64,000 nucleotides of DNA from Streptomyces graminofaciens (GTDB taxonomy: Bacteria > Actinomycetota > Actinomycetes > Streptomycetales > Streptomycetaceae): positions 10,264,501-10,328,500 of the forward strand of contig NZ_AP018448.1 of the NCBI RefSeq assembly GCF_030294945.1. The letters run 5' to 3'. Position 1 is the first letter of the stretch; each line of letters starts with the position of its first letter. The translations under genes were made by a program, and so were the position numbers. Below the pieces are notes generated by a model that was not told the DNA's origin, did not search any database, and saw only the letters and a list, made by a program, of their open reading frames with translations. Shown piece after piece: positions 52,165 to 63,938 of this stretch.

Positions 52165-52700
52165 CCGACGTCAAGGAGCTGCTGCTCAGCCGTATCCGTG
52201 ATGTCGCGGACTATCCGCAGCCGGGCGTGATGTTCAAGGACATCACCCCGCTGCTGGCCGACCCGGCGGCGTTCACCGCGCTGACGGACGCGCTCGCGGA
52301 GCTGGCCGTGCGGAACGGCGCCACGAAGATCGTCGGCCTGGAGGCCCGCGGCTTCATACTGGGGGCGCCGGCCGCCGTCCGGGCCGGCGTCGGCTTCATC
52401 CCCGTCCGCAAGGCGGGCAAGCTCCCCGGTGCCACGCTCAGCCAGGCGTACGACCTGGAGTACGGCTCCGCCGAGATCGAGGTGCACGCCGAGGACCTGG
52501 CCGCGGGCGACCGTGTCATGGTCATCGACGACGTCCTCGCGACCGGCGGTACGGCCGAGGCGTCGCTGCAGCTGATCCGCCGTGCGGGCGCCGAGGTGGC
52601 GGGTGTCGCGGTGCTGATGGAGCTGTCGTTCCTGCCGGGGCGGCAGCGGTTGGAGGCCGTGCTCGGCGGGGCGCCGTTGGAGGCGCTGATCACCGTCTGA
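52161..52700 (+). CDS. apt: Adenine phosphoribosyltransferase
   Basis: 179 residues. PRPP-binding motif VMVIDDVLATGGTAEA, and APRT features FKDITPLL and GLEARGFILG. Salvages adenine to AMP. ATGA overlap couples it to secF, an arrangement I know from other Streptomyces. Confidence 0.96.
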   Translation: MTDVKELLLSRIRDVADYPQPGVMFKDITPLLADPAAFTALTDALAELAVRNGATKIVGLEARGFILGAPAAVRAGVGFIPVRKAGKLPGATLSQAYDLEYGSAEIEVHAEDLAAGDRVMVIDDVLATGGTAEASLQLIRRAGAEVAGVAVLMELSFLPGRQRLEAVLGGAPLEALITV

Positions 52701-52721
52701 GACGACTCGCACGACCCTGTG

Positions 52722-52758
52722 ACGGGCGCTCCGGGATTCTTCCCGGGGCGCCCGTTCC
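52722..52758 (+). terminator. Terminator after apt
   Basis: ACGGGCGCTCCGGGA (52722-52736) pairs with TCCCGGGGCGCCCGT (52741-52755) with one T-G pair and loop TTCT, followed by TCCC. Confidence 0.75.
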
Positions 52759-52960
52759 CGTCGTACGGGCCGTCTCGGCGCCCGAACGGAGGCCCCTCCG
52801 AAGAAAGTTGGCCATCGCAATATGTCTTGCGTGTTCTAACTATGCCACTCGTGCTCTATCCAGCTCAGATCTAGCTCAACGAGCTCGCTTTGCTTGATCA
52901 CCACTGCCAAGATCTATCCCGAAGCACCCCGCAAGGGGAAAAACGGGAGGAATCAAGAGC

Positions 52961-53410
52961 ATGACCACCAAGCACAAGCTCGTCACCGGAGCCGTGGCCG
53001 TCGCCTCGGTCGCAGCCCTGTACACCGCCGCCACCCCGGTGAGCGCCGCGTCCCATGACGCCAAGGGCACGACGACGGTGTCTGTGAAGTCGGAGGGCGT
53101 GACGGCCAAGGGCGCCTGCAACAGCTGGAAGAACGCCGTCGGCATCCCCGGCAAGTGGAGCAAGTCGAAGTACGGCTGTGCCATCTTCGGCAAGCCGGGC
53201 CTGAAGGTCACCTACCGCTGGGCCGCCGAGCGCGGAGCGCCCTGCATCAAGGTGAAGGGCTTCGTCAAGGGCGGCCCGAAGGGCTTCAAGACCAAGTGGT
53301 ACAACGCCGGATGCGGCAAGACCGGCTTCATCAAGAACGTTCCGTGGGGCAACGTCGCGGCCGACCGCGAGATCCAGATCAAGGGTGCCTCGCTGCTCAA
53401 GTGGCGCTAA
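52961..53410 (+). CDS. Small secreted basic protein with four cysteines
   Basis: 149 residues. Sec signal peptide (KLVTGAVAVASVAALYTAATPVSA, cleavage before ASHD), then a Lys/Gly-rich mature domain with four cysteines (GACNSW, YGCAIF, APCIKV, AGCGKT) likely forming two disulphides. No recognised family. The upstream 100 bases are noticeably richer in A/T than their surroundings, and GGGAGGA precedes the ATG. It is monocistronic between two terminators. Confidence 0.8.
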   Translation: MTTKHKLVTGAVAVASVAALYTAATPVSAASHDAKGTTTVSVKSEGVTAKGACNSWKNAVGIPGKWSKSKYGCAIFGKPGLKVTYRWAAERGAPCIKVKGFVKGGPKGFKTKWYNAGCGKTGFIKNVPWGNVAADREIQIKGASLLKWR

Positions 53411-53460
53411 GGCTTCCCGTGCGGTAGCCGACCACCGCACGCACCCCCATCGCGCACCCC

Positions 53461-53500
53461 GAGGCGGGCCCGGAGGAATCCGGCGCCCGCCTCTCGCGTT
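53461..53500 (+). terminator. Terminator after the small secreted protein
   Basis: GAGGCGGGC (53461-53469) pairs with GCCCGCCTC (53485-53493), with an inner CCGG/CCGG pair, followed by TCGCGTTTC. A smaller GTGCGGT/ACCGCAC hairpin lies just upstream. Confidence 0.7.
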
Positions 53501-53613
53501 TCACAGGTAGACGGCCCTCACACTGGCCTGAAGGCGATCCCCGGGCGCGGGATCGCTACCATGGGGTCTCCGGAGCCTGACCGGGGGACCCGGATGTCGC
53601 ACGAGGAGCCCTC

Positions 53614-56142
<2,529 letters not shown>

Positions 56143-56200
56143 GGGCCACTGGCCGTAAGGCTCGCAGGGTCGTAAGGCCCTGCGGGCGCAGGTGCCCGCA

Positions 56201-56249
56201 CATGTGAGAGGGGCTCCCGTACGGTTCGTACGGGAGCCCCTCTCACATG
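56201..56249. terminator. Very long perfect bidirectional terminator
   Basis: A 23-bp perfect stem (56201-56223 with 56227-56249) around the three-base loop GTT, between the convergent relA and DUF349 genes. Core arms GGGGCTCCCGTACG / CGTACGGGAGCCCC. Confidence 0.9.
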
Positions 56250-56261
56250 CTCAGGAAGCCG

Positions 56262-57491
56262 TCAGCCGCCGAACTCCTGCAGACCCTTCAGCGCCTGGTC
56301 CAGCAGGGCCTGACGGCCCTCGAGCTCCCTCTGGAGCTTGTCGGCCCTGGCGTTGTTGCCCTGGGCGCGCGCCGTCTCGATCTGGCCCTCGAGCTTGTCC
56401 ACGGCCGCCTGGAGCTGGCCCGTGAGACCGGCCGCGCGGGCACGGGCCTCCGGGTTCGTCCGGCGCCACTCGGCCTCCTCGGCCTCCTGGATGGCCCGCT
56501 CGACCGCGTGCATCCGGCCCTCGACCTTCGGCCGGGCGTCACGCGGCACATGGCCGATGCCCTCCCAGCGCTCGTTGACCGAGCGGAAGGCCGCACGGGC
56601 CGCCTTGAGGTCCGAGACCGGCAGGATCTTCTCCGCCTCCTCGGCCAGCTCCTCCTTGAGCTTGAGGTTCTCCGACTGCTCCGCGTCGCGCTCGGCGAAC
56701 ACCGAGCTACGGGCGGCGAAGAACACGTCCTGGGCACCGCGGAAACGGTTCCACAGGTCGTCCTCGTGCTCGCGCTGGGCGCGGCCCGCGGCCTTCCAGT
56801 CGGCCATCAGCTCGCGGTAGCGCGCGGCCGTGGGACCCCAGTCCGTCGAGTTCGACAGCGACTCGGCCTCCGCGACCAGCTTCTCCTTGACCTTGCGGGC
56901 GTCCTCGCGCTGCGCGTCGAGCTGCGCGAAGTGGGCCTTGCGACGCTTGGAGAACGCCGAGCGGGCGTGCGAGAAGCGGTGCCACAACTCGTCGTCGGAC
57001 TTGCGGTCGAGCCGCGGCAGACCCTTCCAGGTGTCCACCAGGGCGCGCAGCCGCTCACCGGCGGCCCGCCACTGGTCGGACTGAGCCAGCTCCTCCGCCT
57101 CGGTGACCAGGGCCTCCTTGGAGTGGCGGGCCTCGTCGGACTGCTTGGCGCGCTGCTGCTTGCGCTCCTCACGGCGCGCCTCGACCGTCTCGACGAGCTT
57201 GTCCAGCCGCTTCTTGAGCGCGTCCAGGTCACCGACCGCGTGGTGTGCGTCGACCTGCTCACGGATGTGGTCGATCGCGACCTGCGCGTCCTTCGCCGAC
57301 AGATCGGTGGTCTGTACCCGCTTCTCGAGGAGGCCGATCTCGACAACCAGGCCCTCGTACTTGCGCTCGAAATAGGCCAGCGCCTCTTCAGGGGTGCCGG
57401 CCTGCCAGGAGCCGACGACCTGCTCGCCCTCGGCCGTACGCACGTACACGGTCCCCGTCTCGTCGACGCGGCCCCACGGGTCGCTGCTCAC
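56262..57491 (-). CDS. DUF349 coiled-coil protein
   Basis: 409 residues, nearly all charged helix. Repeated segments with the DUF349 pattern are visible (WKGLPRLDRKSDDELWHRFSHARSAFSKRR; WKAAGRAQREHEDDLWNRFRGAQDVFF; RWEGIGHVPRDARPKVEGRM). The first ~50 residues form a small beta domain (WGRVDETGTVYVRT). Function is not well established in bacteria. GTG start preceded by GGAGGCGCT. Confidence 0.9.
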   Translation of the reverse strand: MSSDPWGRVDETGTVYVRTAEGEQVVGSWQAGTPEEALAYFERKYEGLVVEIGLLEKRVQTTDLSAKDAQVAIDHIREQVDAHHAVGDLDALKKRLDKLVETVEARREERKQQRAKQSDEARHSKEALVTEAEELAQSDQWRAAGERLRALVDTWKGLPRLDRKSDDELWHRFSHARSAFSKRRKAHFAQLDAQREDARKVKEKLVAEAESLSNSTDWGPTAARYRELMADWKAAGRAQREHEDDLWNRFRGAQDVFFAARSSVFAERDAEQSENLKLKEELAEEAEKILPVSDLKAARAAFRSVNERWEGIGHVPRDARPKVEGRMHAVERAIQEAEEAEWRRTNPEARARAAGLTGQLQAAVDKLEGQIETARAQGNNARADKLQRELEGRQALLDQALKGLQEFGG

Positions 57492-57626
57492 AGCGCCTCC
57501 TCCACATGATGCCTCCGAGGGGCTTCAGCGCCCCTGGGCATCGTCCACAGTTTCGTCACGGCCAACATAGGCGACCGGCGGGTTGCCTGTCCGCATCCCG
57601 CGCGACCGAAATTTCACTGCCCGTGT

Positions 57627-58463
57627 TCAGGACTTCTTGACAGTCGCCTTGTCGATCACGACGGTCGCGTTGGGCGCTCCGTCGCCCATGCCCGTGTTCT
57701 CACCCGCGTCGGCGATCTTCTTCAGGACCTTCATGCCCGATTCGGAAACTGTTCCGAACGGTGTGTAGTTGGCCGGAAGCGGACTGTCCTGGAAGACGAG
57801 GAAGAACTGGCTGCCGCCGGAGTCGCGGCCCTCCTTCGTCTGGGCGTTGTACTGGTTGGCCATGGCCACCGTGCCCGCCGGGTACGTGTCGCCCTTCAGA
57901 CGCGAGTCCTTCAGGTTCTCGTCCGGGATCGTGTAGCCCGGACCACCCATGCCGGTGCCCTGCGGGTCGCCGCACTGGAGGACGTAGATGCCCTGCGTGG
58001 TGAGGCGGTGGCACTTGGTGTGGTCCAAGTACCCCTTGTTGAGCAGGAAGTCGAACGAGTTCACGGTGTGCGGGGCCTTCGCCGCGTCCAGCGCTATGTC
58101 GATGACACCGCAGGTCGTCTGCAGATCCATCGTGTACTGGGCGCTCTTGTCGATCGTGAGGGCGGGTTCCTTCTTGAAGGTGAGTTCCTTCACCTTGCCC
58201 TTGGCCGCCTTCTTGCACGGGTCCGGCGCCTTGCTCGGCGAGGCGCTGGGCGTGACCTCCGCGCTCGCGTTGTCCTTCTTGTCGTCGCCCTTGAGGACGT
58301 CGGTCGTGTACAGCGCCACGCTGCCCACCAGGATCACACCGAGAACCGAGGCGATCACGGCGTTGCGGACTCGTGCCTGGCGTCGCGCGGACGTGCGCCG
58401 CTGCTGCTGCCGCAAGAACTTCTCCCGGGCGAGCTGACGCCGCCGCTGCTCCTGGCTGACCAC
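57627..58463 (-). CDS. Membrane-anchored cyclophilin-type peptidyl-prolyl isomerase
   Basis: 278 residues. A very basic N-terminus (RRRQLAREKFLRQQQRRTSARRQ) precedes one membrane helix (AVIASVLGVILVGSVALYTTD), then an extracytoplasmic cyclophilin domain: MDLQTTCGVIDIALDAAKAPHTVNSF, GYLDHTKCHRLTTQGIYVLQCGDPQGTG, SGGSQFFLVFQDS. Some canonical active-site residues are replaced (FHRV becomes CHRL), so isomerase activity may be weak. GTG start. Confidence 0.92.
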   Translation of the reverse strand: MVSQEQRRRQLAREKFLRQQQRRTSARRQARVRNAVIASVLGVILVGSVALYTTDVLKGDDKKDNASAEVTPSASPSKAPDPCKKAAKGKVKELTFKKEPALTIDKSAQYTMDLQTTCGVIDIALDAAKAPHTVNSFDFLLNKGYLDHTKCHRLTTQGIYVLQCGDPQGTGMGGPGYTIPDENLKDSRLKGDTYPAGTVAMANQYNAQTKEGRDSGGSQFFLVFQDSPLPANYTPFGTVSESGMKVLKKIADAGENTGMGDGAPNATVVIDKATVKKS

Positions 58464-58575
58464 GGGGGTTTCTCCTCATGCGTCTCGTACGTCGACGGGT
58501 ACGCAACGTCTCGTGAGCGGACTGCTTGCGTGTGACCCGTACCGTATATGGGTTCGCTGAGGAAACGGCAGCGCC

Positions 58576-58581
58576 GGTAGG
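58576..58581 (+). promoter_or_regulatory. -10 element for the MBL-fold hydrolase gene
   Basis: TAGGCT in the divergent region between the cyclophilin and hydrolase genes, about 48 bases before the GTG start; the ribosome binding site is AAGAAGGA. No clear -35 was found. Confidence 0.4.
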
Positions 58582-58628
58582 CTCTGATCCGCAGCAACCC
58601 ACCCTCGTACGACACAAGAAGGACGATC

Positions 58629-59354
58629 GTGCTCATTGCCGGGTTCCCCGCCGGGGCCTGGGGGACCAACTGTTATCTGGTCGCCCCCGCCGCCGGTGAG
58701 GAGTGCGTGATCATCGACCCGGGCCACCAGGCCACCCAGGGAGTCGAGGAGACGCTGAAGAAGCATCGGCTCAAGCCCGTCGCCGTCGTCCTCACCCACG
58801 GCCACATCGACCACGTGGCCTCGGTCGTCCCGGTGTGCGGCGCGCACGACGTACCGGCCTGGATCCACCCCGAGGACCGGTACATGATGGCCGACCCCGA
58901 GAAGGCGCTCGGCCGTTCCATCGGCATGCCGCTCATGGGCGAGCTGACCGTGGGGGAGCCGGACGACGTCAAGGAGCTGACCGACGGCGCGAAGTTGCAG
59001 CTGGCGGGAGTCGAGCTGACGGTCGCGCACGCGCCGGGCCATACGAAGGGGTCGGTGACCTTCGGCCTGCCCGAGACGGCGGACATCCCGCCGATCTTCT
59101 TCTCGGGCGACCTGCTGTTCGCCGGCTCCATCGGACGCACCGACCTGCCCGGCGGCGACATGGCCGAGATGCTCGACTCGCTGGCCCGCGTGTGCCTGCC
59201 GCTCGACGACTCGACCGTGGTGCTGTCCGGCCACGGCCCCCAGACGACCATCGGCCAGGAGCGCGCTACCAACCCGTATCTGCGGCAGTTGGTGGCCACA
59301 GGCCGCCAAGAACGCGGAGCGGGTCCGACGACCCCTCCCCGACGAGGATTGTGA
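58629..59354 (+). CDS. MBL-fold metallo-hydrolase (glyoxalase II-like)
   Basis: 241 residues. Metal ligands [11 protein letters not shown], then [24 protein letters not shown] and [13 protein letters not shown] are those of the glyoxalase II/YcbL branch. It hydrolyses a thioester or related substrate; the specific one is unknown. hisS starts 13 bases after its stop, suggesting cotranscription. Confidence 0.92.
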   Translation: MLIAGFPAGAWGTNCYLVAPAAGEECVIIDPGHQATQGVEETLKKHRLKPVAVVLTHGHIDHVASVVPVCGAHDVPAWIHPEDRYMMADPEKALGRSIGMPLMGELTVGEPDDVKELTDGAKLQLAGVELTVAHAPGHTKGSVTFGLPETADIPPIFFSGDLLFAGSIGRTDLPGGDMAEMLDSLARVCLPLDDSTVVLSGHGPQTTIGQERATNPYLRQLVATGRQERGAGPTTPPRRGL

Positions 59355-59367
59355 CGAGAGACCTTCC

Positions 59368-60630
59368 GTGAGCACCTTTCAGGCCCCCAAGGGCACGTAC
59401 GACCTGCTGCCGCCCGACTCCGCCAAGTACCTCGCCGTCCGCGAGGCGATCGCGACGCCGCTGCGCAACTCCGGCTACGGCTACATCGAGACGCCCGGCT
59501 TCGAGACTGTCGAACTGTTCGCGCGCGGTGTCGGTGAGTCCACCGACATCGTGACCAAGGAGATGTACGCCTTCGAGACCAAGGGCGGCACCAAGCTCGC
59601 CCTGCGCCCCGAGGGCACCGCCTCCGTGCTGCGCGCGGCCCTGGAAGCCAACCTGCACAAGGTCGGCAACCTCCCGGTCAAGCTCTGGTACTCGGGCTCG
59701 TACTACCGCTACGAGCGCCCCCAGAAGGGCCGTTACCGCCACTTCTCCCAGGTCGGCGCCGAGGCGATCGGCGCCGAGGACCCCGCGCTGGACGCCGAGC
59801 TGATCATCCTGGCCGACCAGGCGTACCGCTCGCTGGGCCTGCGGAACTTCCGCATCCTCCTCAACAGCCTGGGCGACCAGGAGTGCCGTCCGGTGTACCG
59901 GGCCGCGCTGCAGGACTTCCTGCGGGGCCTGGACCTCGACGAGGACACGCTGCGCCGCGCCGAGATCAACCCCCTTCGGGTCCTCGACGACAAGCGCGAG
60001 TCGGTCCAGAAGCAGCTGTCGGGTGCGCCCCTCCTGCGGGACTACCTGTGCGACGCGTGCAAGGCGTACCACGAAGAGGTGCGCGAGCTGATCACGGCCG
60101 CGGGCGTCGCCTTCGAGGACGACCCGAAGCTGGTGCGCGGCCTCGACTACTACACCCGTACGACCTTCGAGTTCGTCCACGACGGCCTGGGCTCCCAGTC
60201 CGCGGTGGGCGGCGGCGGCCGGTACGACGGCCTCTCCGAGATGATCGGCGGCCCCGCGCTGCCTTCGGTGGGCTGGGCCCTCGGCGTCGACCGCACGGTC
60301 CTCGCCCTGGAGGCGGAGGGCGTCGAACTCGAACTCCCCGCGTCCACCAGCGTGTTCGCGGTGCCGCTCGGGGAAGAGGCCCGTCGGGTCCTGTTCGCCA
60401 AGGTCACCGAACTGCGCAAGGTCGGGATCGCGGCCGACTTCTCGTACGGCGCCAAGGGCCTCAAGGGCGCGATGAAGAACGCCAACCGCAGCGGGGCCCG
60501 CTACGCGATCGTGGCCGGAGAGCGGGACCTCGCCGAAGGCGTCGTCCAGCTGAAGGACATGGAGTCGGGCGAGCAGACGGCCGTCGGCGTGAACGAACTC
60601 GTGGCGGAACTGGAGTCCCGGCTCGGCTGA
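59368..60630 (+). CDS. hisS: Histidyl-tRNA synthetase
   Basis: 420 residues. Class II core: [15 protein letters not shown], motif 2 [23 protein letters not shown], HisA motif [16 protein letters not shown] and motif 3 [11 protein letters not shown] ... GWALGVDR, followed by the anticodon-binding domain. GTG start. Confidence 0.97.
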   Translation: MSTFQAPKGTYDLLPPDSAKYLAVREAIATPLRNSGYGYIETPGFETVELFARGVGESTDIVTKEMYAFETKGGTKLALRPEGTASVLRAALEANLHKVGNLPVKLWYSGSYYRYERPQKGRYRHFSQVGAEAIGAEDPALDAELIILADQAYRSLGLRNFRILLNSLGDQECRPVYRAALQDFLRGLDLDEDTLRRAEINPLRVLDDKRESVQKQLSGAPLLRDYLCDACKAYHEEVRELITAAGVAFEDDPKLVRGLDYYTRTTFEFVHDGLGSQSAVGGGGRYDGLSEMIGGPALPSVGWALGVDRTVLALEAEGVELELPASTSVFAVPLGEEARRVLFAKVTELRKVGIAADFSYGAKGLKGAMKNANRSGARYAIVAGERDLAEGVVQLKDMESGEQTAVGVNELVAELESRLG

Positions 60631-60769
60631 GGACGTCCTGATCCTTCCTACTCAGTCGTAAGCGTCCTATTTCCTTATGCCCGTCGAACCGTGGACGAGC
60701 GAGGGTGTACGGCAGAATGACCGTGCCCTGAAGGCCCCTCGAAGCTACGGAAGCTACGGATACGACGTG

Positions 60770-61423
60770 ATGAGCAAGACGACAGTCAAGGACAGGGACG
60801 TCTCCACCGACCGGGAACAGGCCGAAGCGCCACGCACGGTGGGCGGCGGCCGCGCCTTCGCGATCATGCTGTTGATCACGGGCGCGGCCGGACTGCTCGC
60901 CGCCTGGGTCATCACGATCGACAAGTTCAAGATCCTCGAGGCCAAGGTCGAGGGCAAGACCTTCACCCCCGGCTGCAGCCTCAACCCGGTCATCTCCTGC
61001 GGCAGCATCATGGAGAGCAAGCAGGCCGCCGTCTTCGGGTTCCCCAACCCGATGCTCGGCCTCGTCGCCTACGGCATCGTCATCTGCGTCGGCATGAGCC
61101 TGCTCGCCCGCGCCCGCTTCCCCCGCTGGTACTGGCTGACCTTCAACGCCGGCACGCTCTTCGGCGTGGCCTTCTGCACCTGGCTGCAGTTCCAGTCCCT
61201 GTACCGGATCAACGCGCTGTGCCTGTGGTGCTCACTGGCCTGGGTCGCGACGATCACCATGTTCTGGTACGTGACCTCGTTCAACATCCGCAACGACTTC
61301 CTGCCCGCCCCGGGCTGGCTGAAGCGGTTCCTCGGCGAGTTCACCTGGGTCCTGCCGGTCACGCACGTCGGCATCATCGCCATGCTGATCCTGACCCGCT
61401 GGGGCGCCGACCTCTGGGCCTGA
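60770..61423 (+). CDS. Vitamin K epoxide reductase (VKOR)-family membrane protein
   Basis: 217 residues with five predicted helices. The loop cysteines (TPGCSLNPVISCGSIM) and the membrane CxxC (NALCLWCSL) are those of bacterial VKOR, which regenerates oxidised DsbA using menaquinone to drive disulphide formation outside the membrane. A polar ~35-residue N-terminus precedes the first helix. Start is ATG at 60770; a GTG directly before it is also in frame. Confidence 0.9.
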   Translation: MSKTTVKDRDVSTDREQAEAPRTVGGGRAFAIMLLITGAAGLLAAWVITIDKFKILEAKVEGKTFTPGCSLNPVISCGSIMESKQAAVFGFPNPMLGLVAYGIVICVGMSLLARARFPRWYWLTFNAGTLFGVAFCTWLQFQSLYRINALCLWCSLAWVATITMFWYVTSFNIRNDFLPAPGWLKRFLGEFTWVLPVTHVGIIAMLILTRWGADLWA

Positions 61424-61471
61424 CCCCGGCCGTGAACGGGACTGTCAGACCCCTGACGTAGGCTCCGGAGT

Positions 61472-62827
61472 GTGGAGCCCGATCTGTTCACCGCCGCCGC
61501 CGAAGAACGCCAGGAGAAGGACCCGTCCAGCAGTCCCCTGGCGGTGCGGATGCGCCCGCGCACCCTCGACGAGGTCGTGGGCCAGCAGCATCTGCTCAAG
61601 CCCGGGTCGCCCCTGCGCAGACTGGTCGGCGAGTCCGGCGGCGGCCCGGCCGGTCCGTCGTCCGTGATCCTCTGGGGGCCGCCCGGCACCGGCAAGACCA
61701 CCCTGGCGTACGTCGTGTCGAAGGCGACGAACAAGCGGTTCGTCGAGCTCTCCGCGATCACCGCCGGCGTCAAGGAGGTCCGCGCGGTCATCGAAGGCGC
61801 CCGCCGCGCCACCGGGGGCTACGGCAAGGAGACCGTCCTCTTCCTCGACGAGATCCACCGCTTCAGCAAGGCCCAGCAGGACTCCCTGCTCCCGGCCGTC
61901 GAGAACCGCTGGGTGACCCTGATCGCGGCGACGACGGAGAACCCGTACTTCTCGGTGATCTCCCCCCTCCTGTCCCGCTCCCTCCTCCTCACCCTCGAAC
62001 CCCTCACCGACGACGACCTGCGCGGTCTCCTGCGGCGCGCGCTGCACGACGAGCGCGGCCTCAAGAGCGCCGTCACCCTCCCCGAGGACACCGAGGACCA
62101 CCTCCTGCGGATCGCCGGCGGCGACGCCCGCCGCGCCCTGACCGCCCTGGAGGCCGCGGCCGGCGCCGCCCTCGACAAGGGGGAGCAGGAGATCGGGCTC
62201 CAGACCCTCGAGGAGACCGTCGACCGCGCCGCAGTGAAGTACGACCGCGACGGCGACCAGCACTACGACGTGGCCAGCGCCCTCATCAAGTCCATCCGCG
62301 GTTCCGACGTCGACGCGGCCCTGCACTACCTGGCCCGCATGATCGAGGCCGGCGAGGACCCGCGCTTCATCGCCCGCCGTCTGATGATCTCCGCCAGCGA
62401 GGACATCGGCCTCGCCGACCCCAACGCACTGCCGATAGCCGTCGCCGCCGCCCAGGCCGTCGCCATGATCGGCTTCCCCGAGGCCGCCCTCACCCTCAGC
62501 CACGCCACCATCGCCCTGGCCCTCGCCCCCAAGTCCAACGCCGCGACGTCGGCCATCGGCGCCGCCATGGAGGACGTACGAAAAGGGCTGGCCGGATCAG
62601 TGCCGCCGCACCTGAGGGACGGGCACTACAAGGGCGCCGCCAAGCTCGGCCACGCCCAGGGGTATGTGTACCCGCACGACCTGCCCGAGGGCATCGCCAC
62701 CCAGCAGTACGCCCCGGACGCCCTCAAGGACCGGGAGTACTACACGCCGACCAGGCACGGAGCCGAGGCCCGCTATGCCGACGCGGTCGAATGGACCCGG
62801 AAGCGCCTCGGGCGAAAGCAGTCCTGA
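61472..62827 (+). CDS. rarA: Replication-associated recombination protein RarA (MgsA)
   Basis: 451 residues. AAA+ ATPase with [16 protein letters not shown], Walker [10 protein letters not shown], Walker [17 protein letters not shown], sensor [12 protein letters not shown], and the MgsA C-terminal tetramerisation part ([36 protein letters not shown] ending). It acts at stalled forks. GTG start. Confidence 0.95.
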   Translation: MEPDLFTAAAEERQEKDPSSSPLAVRMRPRTLDEVVGQQHLLKPGSPLRRLVGESGGGPAGPSSVILWGPPGTGKTTLAYVVSKATNKRFVELSAITAGVKEVRAVIEGARRATGGYGKETVLFLDEIHRFSKAQQDSLLPAVENRWVTLIAATTENPYFSVISPLLSRSLLLTLEPLTDDDLRGLLRRALHDERGLKSAVTLPEDTEDHLLRIAGGDARRALTALEAAAGAALDKGEQEIGLQTLEETVDRAAVKYDRDGDQHYDVASALIKSIRGSDVDAALHYLARMIEAGEDPRFIARRLMISASEDIGLADPNALPIAVAAAQAVAMIGFPEAALTLSHATIALALAPKSNAATSAIGAAMEDVRKGLAGSVPPHLRDGHYKGAAKLGHAQGYVYPHDLPEGIATQQYAPDALKDREYYTPTRHGAEARYADAVEWTRKRLGRKQS

Positions 62828-63129
62828 ACCCCCTGTAGACTTCTGCTCAGTGCTGTGTCCCGTGTCCGGCTCCGGTCGGCGCCTCAGGCGGGACATCCAG
62901 CCGGATCCTCGGATCCAGGAGCGTCGCGCACCGTCGTAGGTGTCGCGGGCAGCCCACCACCACTCGGAGTTCCGGGACCGGTCGGTGGGCCGTTCGTGTG
63001 CTGCATGTATGTGCCCAGACCAGGGGAGCGGCTACCCGACAAGTCCCTTGTGGACCTGGCGGGATTCCCCGGCTGCGGATGCGACCTCCCGTAACCCTGA
63101 GGCAGCCGAACAGAGGAAAAGGAAAAGAA
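62828..63129 (+). promoter_or_regulatory. rpsD promoter and long leader
   Basis: About 300 bases without a gene. TAGACT (62836-62841) is a good -10 hexamer 9 bases after the rarA stop, giving a leader of roughly 280 nt. The end is A/G-rich with AGAGGAAAAGGAAAAG before the start. Such a long leader before an S4 gene could bind S4 for autoregulation, but I could not fold a convincing conserved structure by eye. Confidence 0.4.
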
Positions 63130-63744
63130 GTGGCGAACCAGTCCCGCCCCAAGGTCAAGAAGTCGCGTGCCCTCGGCATCGCGCTGACCCCGAAGGCCGT
63201 CAAGTACTTCGAGGCCCGCCCCTACCCGCCGGGCGAGCACGGCCGCGGCCGCAAGCAGAACTCGGACTACAAGGTCCGTCTGCTCGAGAAGCAGCGCCTC
63301 CGCGCCCAGTACGACGTGTCCGAGCGCCAGCTCGTCCGCGCCTACGAGCGTGCCTCCAAGGTTCAGGGCAAGACCGGTGAGGCCCTGATCATCGAGCTCG
63401 AGCGCCGTCTCGACGCTCTGGTCCTGCGTTCGGGCATCGCCCGCACGATCTACCAGGCCCGCCAGATGGTCGTCCACGGCCACATCGAGGTCAACGGCCA
63501 CAAGGTCGACAAGCCGTCCTTCCGCGTCAAGCCGGACGACGTCGTCATGGTCCGCGAGCGCAGCCGTGAGAAGTCGCTCTTCCAGGTCGCCCGCGAGGGT
63601 GGCTTCGCCGCCGACGGCGAGACCCCCCGTTACCTCCAGGTGAACCTCAAGGCCCTGGCGTTCCGCCTGGACCGCGAGCCGAACCGCAAGGAAGTTCCGG
63701 TCATCTGCGACGAGCAGCTGGTCGTCGAGTACTACGCCCGTTGA
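63130..63744 (+). CDS. rpsD: 30S ribosomal protein S4
   Basis: 204 residues. N-terminus [41 protein letters not shown] without zinc-binding cysteines (the zinc-free type), then the S4 RNA-binding domain [34 protein letters not shown] start. Confidence 0.97.
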   Translation: MANQSRPKVKKSRALGIALTPKAVKYFEARPYPPGEHGRGRKQNSDYKVRLLEKQRLRAQYDVSERQLVRAYERASKVQGKTGEALIIELERRLDALVLRSGIARTIYQARQMVVHGHIEVNGHKVDKPSFRVKPDDVVMVRERSREKSLFQVAREGGFAADGETPRYLQVNLKALAFRLDREPNRKEVPVICDEQLVVEYYAR

Positions 63745-63938
63745 TCCTTCGACGGACGTAGTACGTACGTACCGAGCGTCGGCCCGTCGTCCCTCAGCCC
63801 TTCGCGGCGAGCGGGACGGCGGGCTTCCGCCGTTCACGCGGTACGTATTAATGCGGTACGGACCGGTACCCCCGGCGCGATAGGCTCGGGACACGACTTT
63901 TCGATGTTCAGGCATGTTCCAGGGAGCGGGTGCACACA

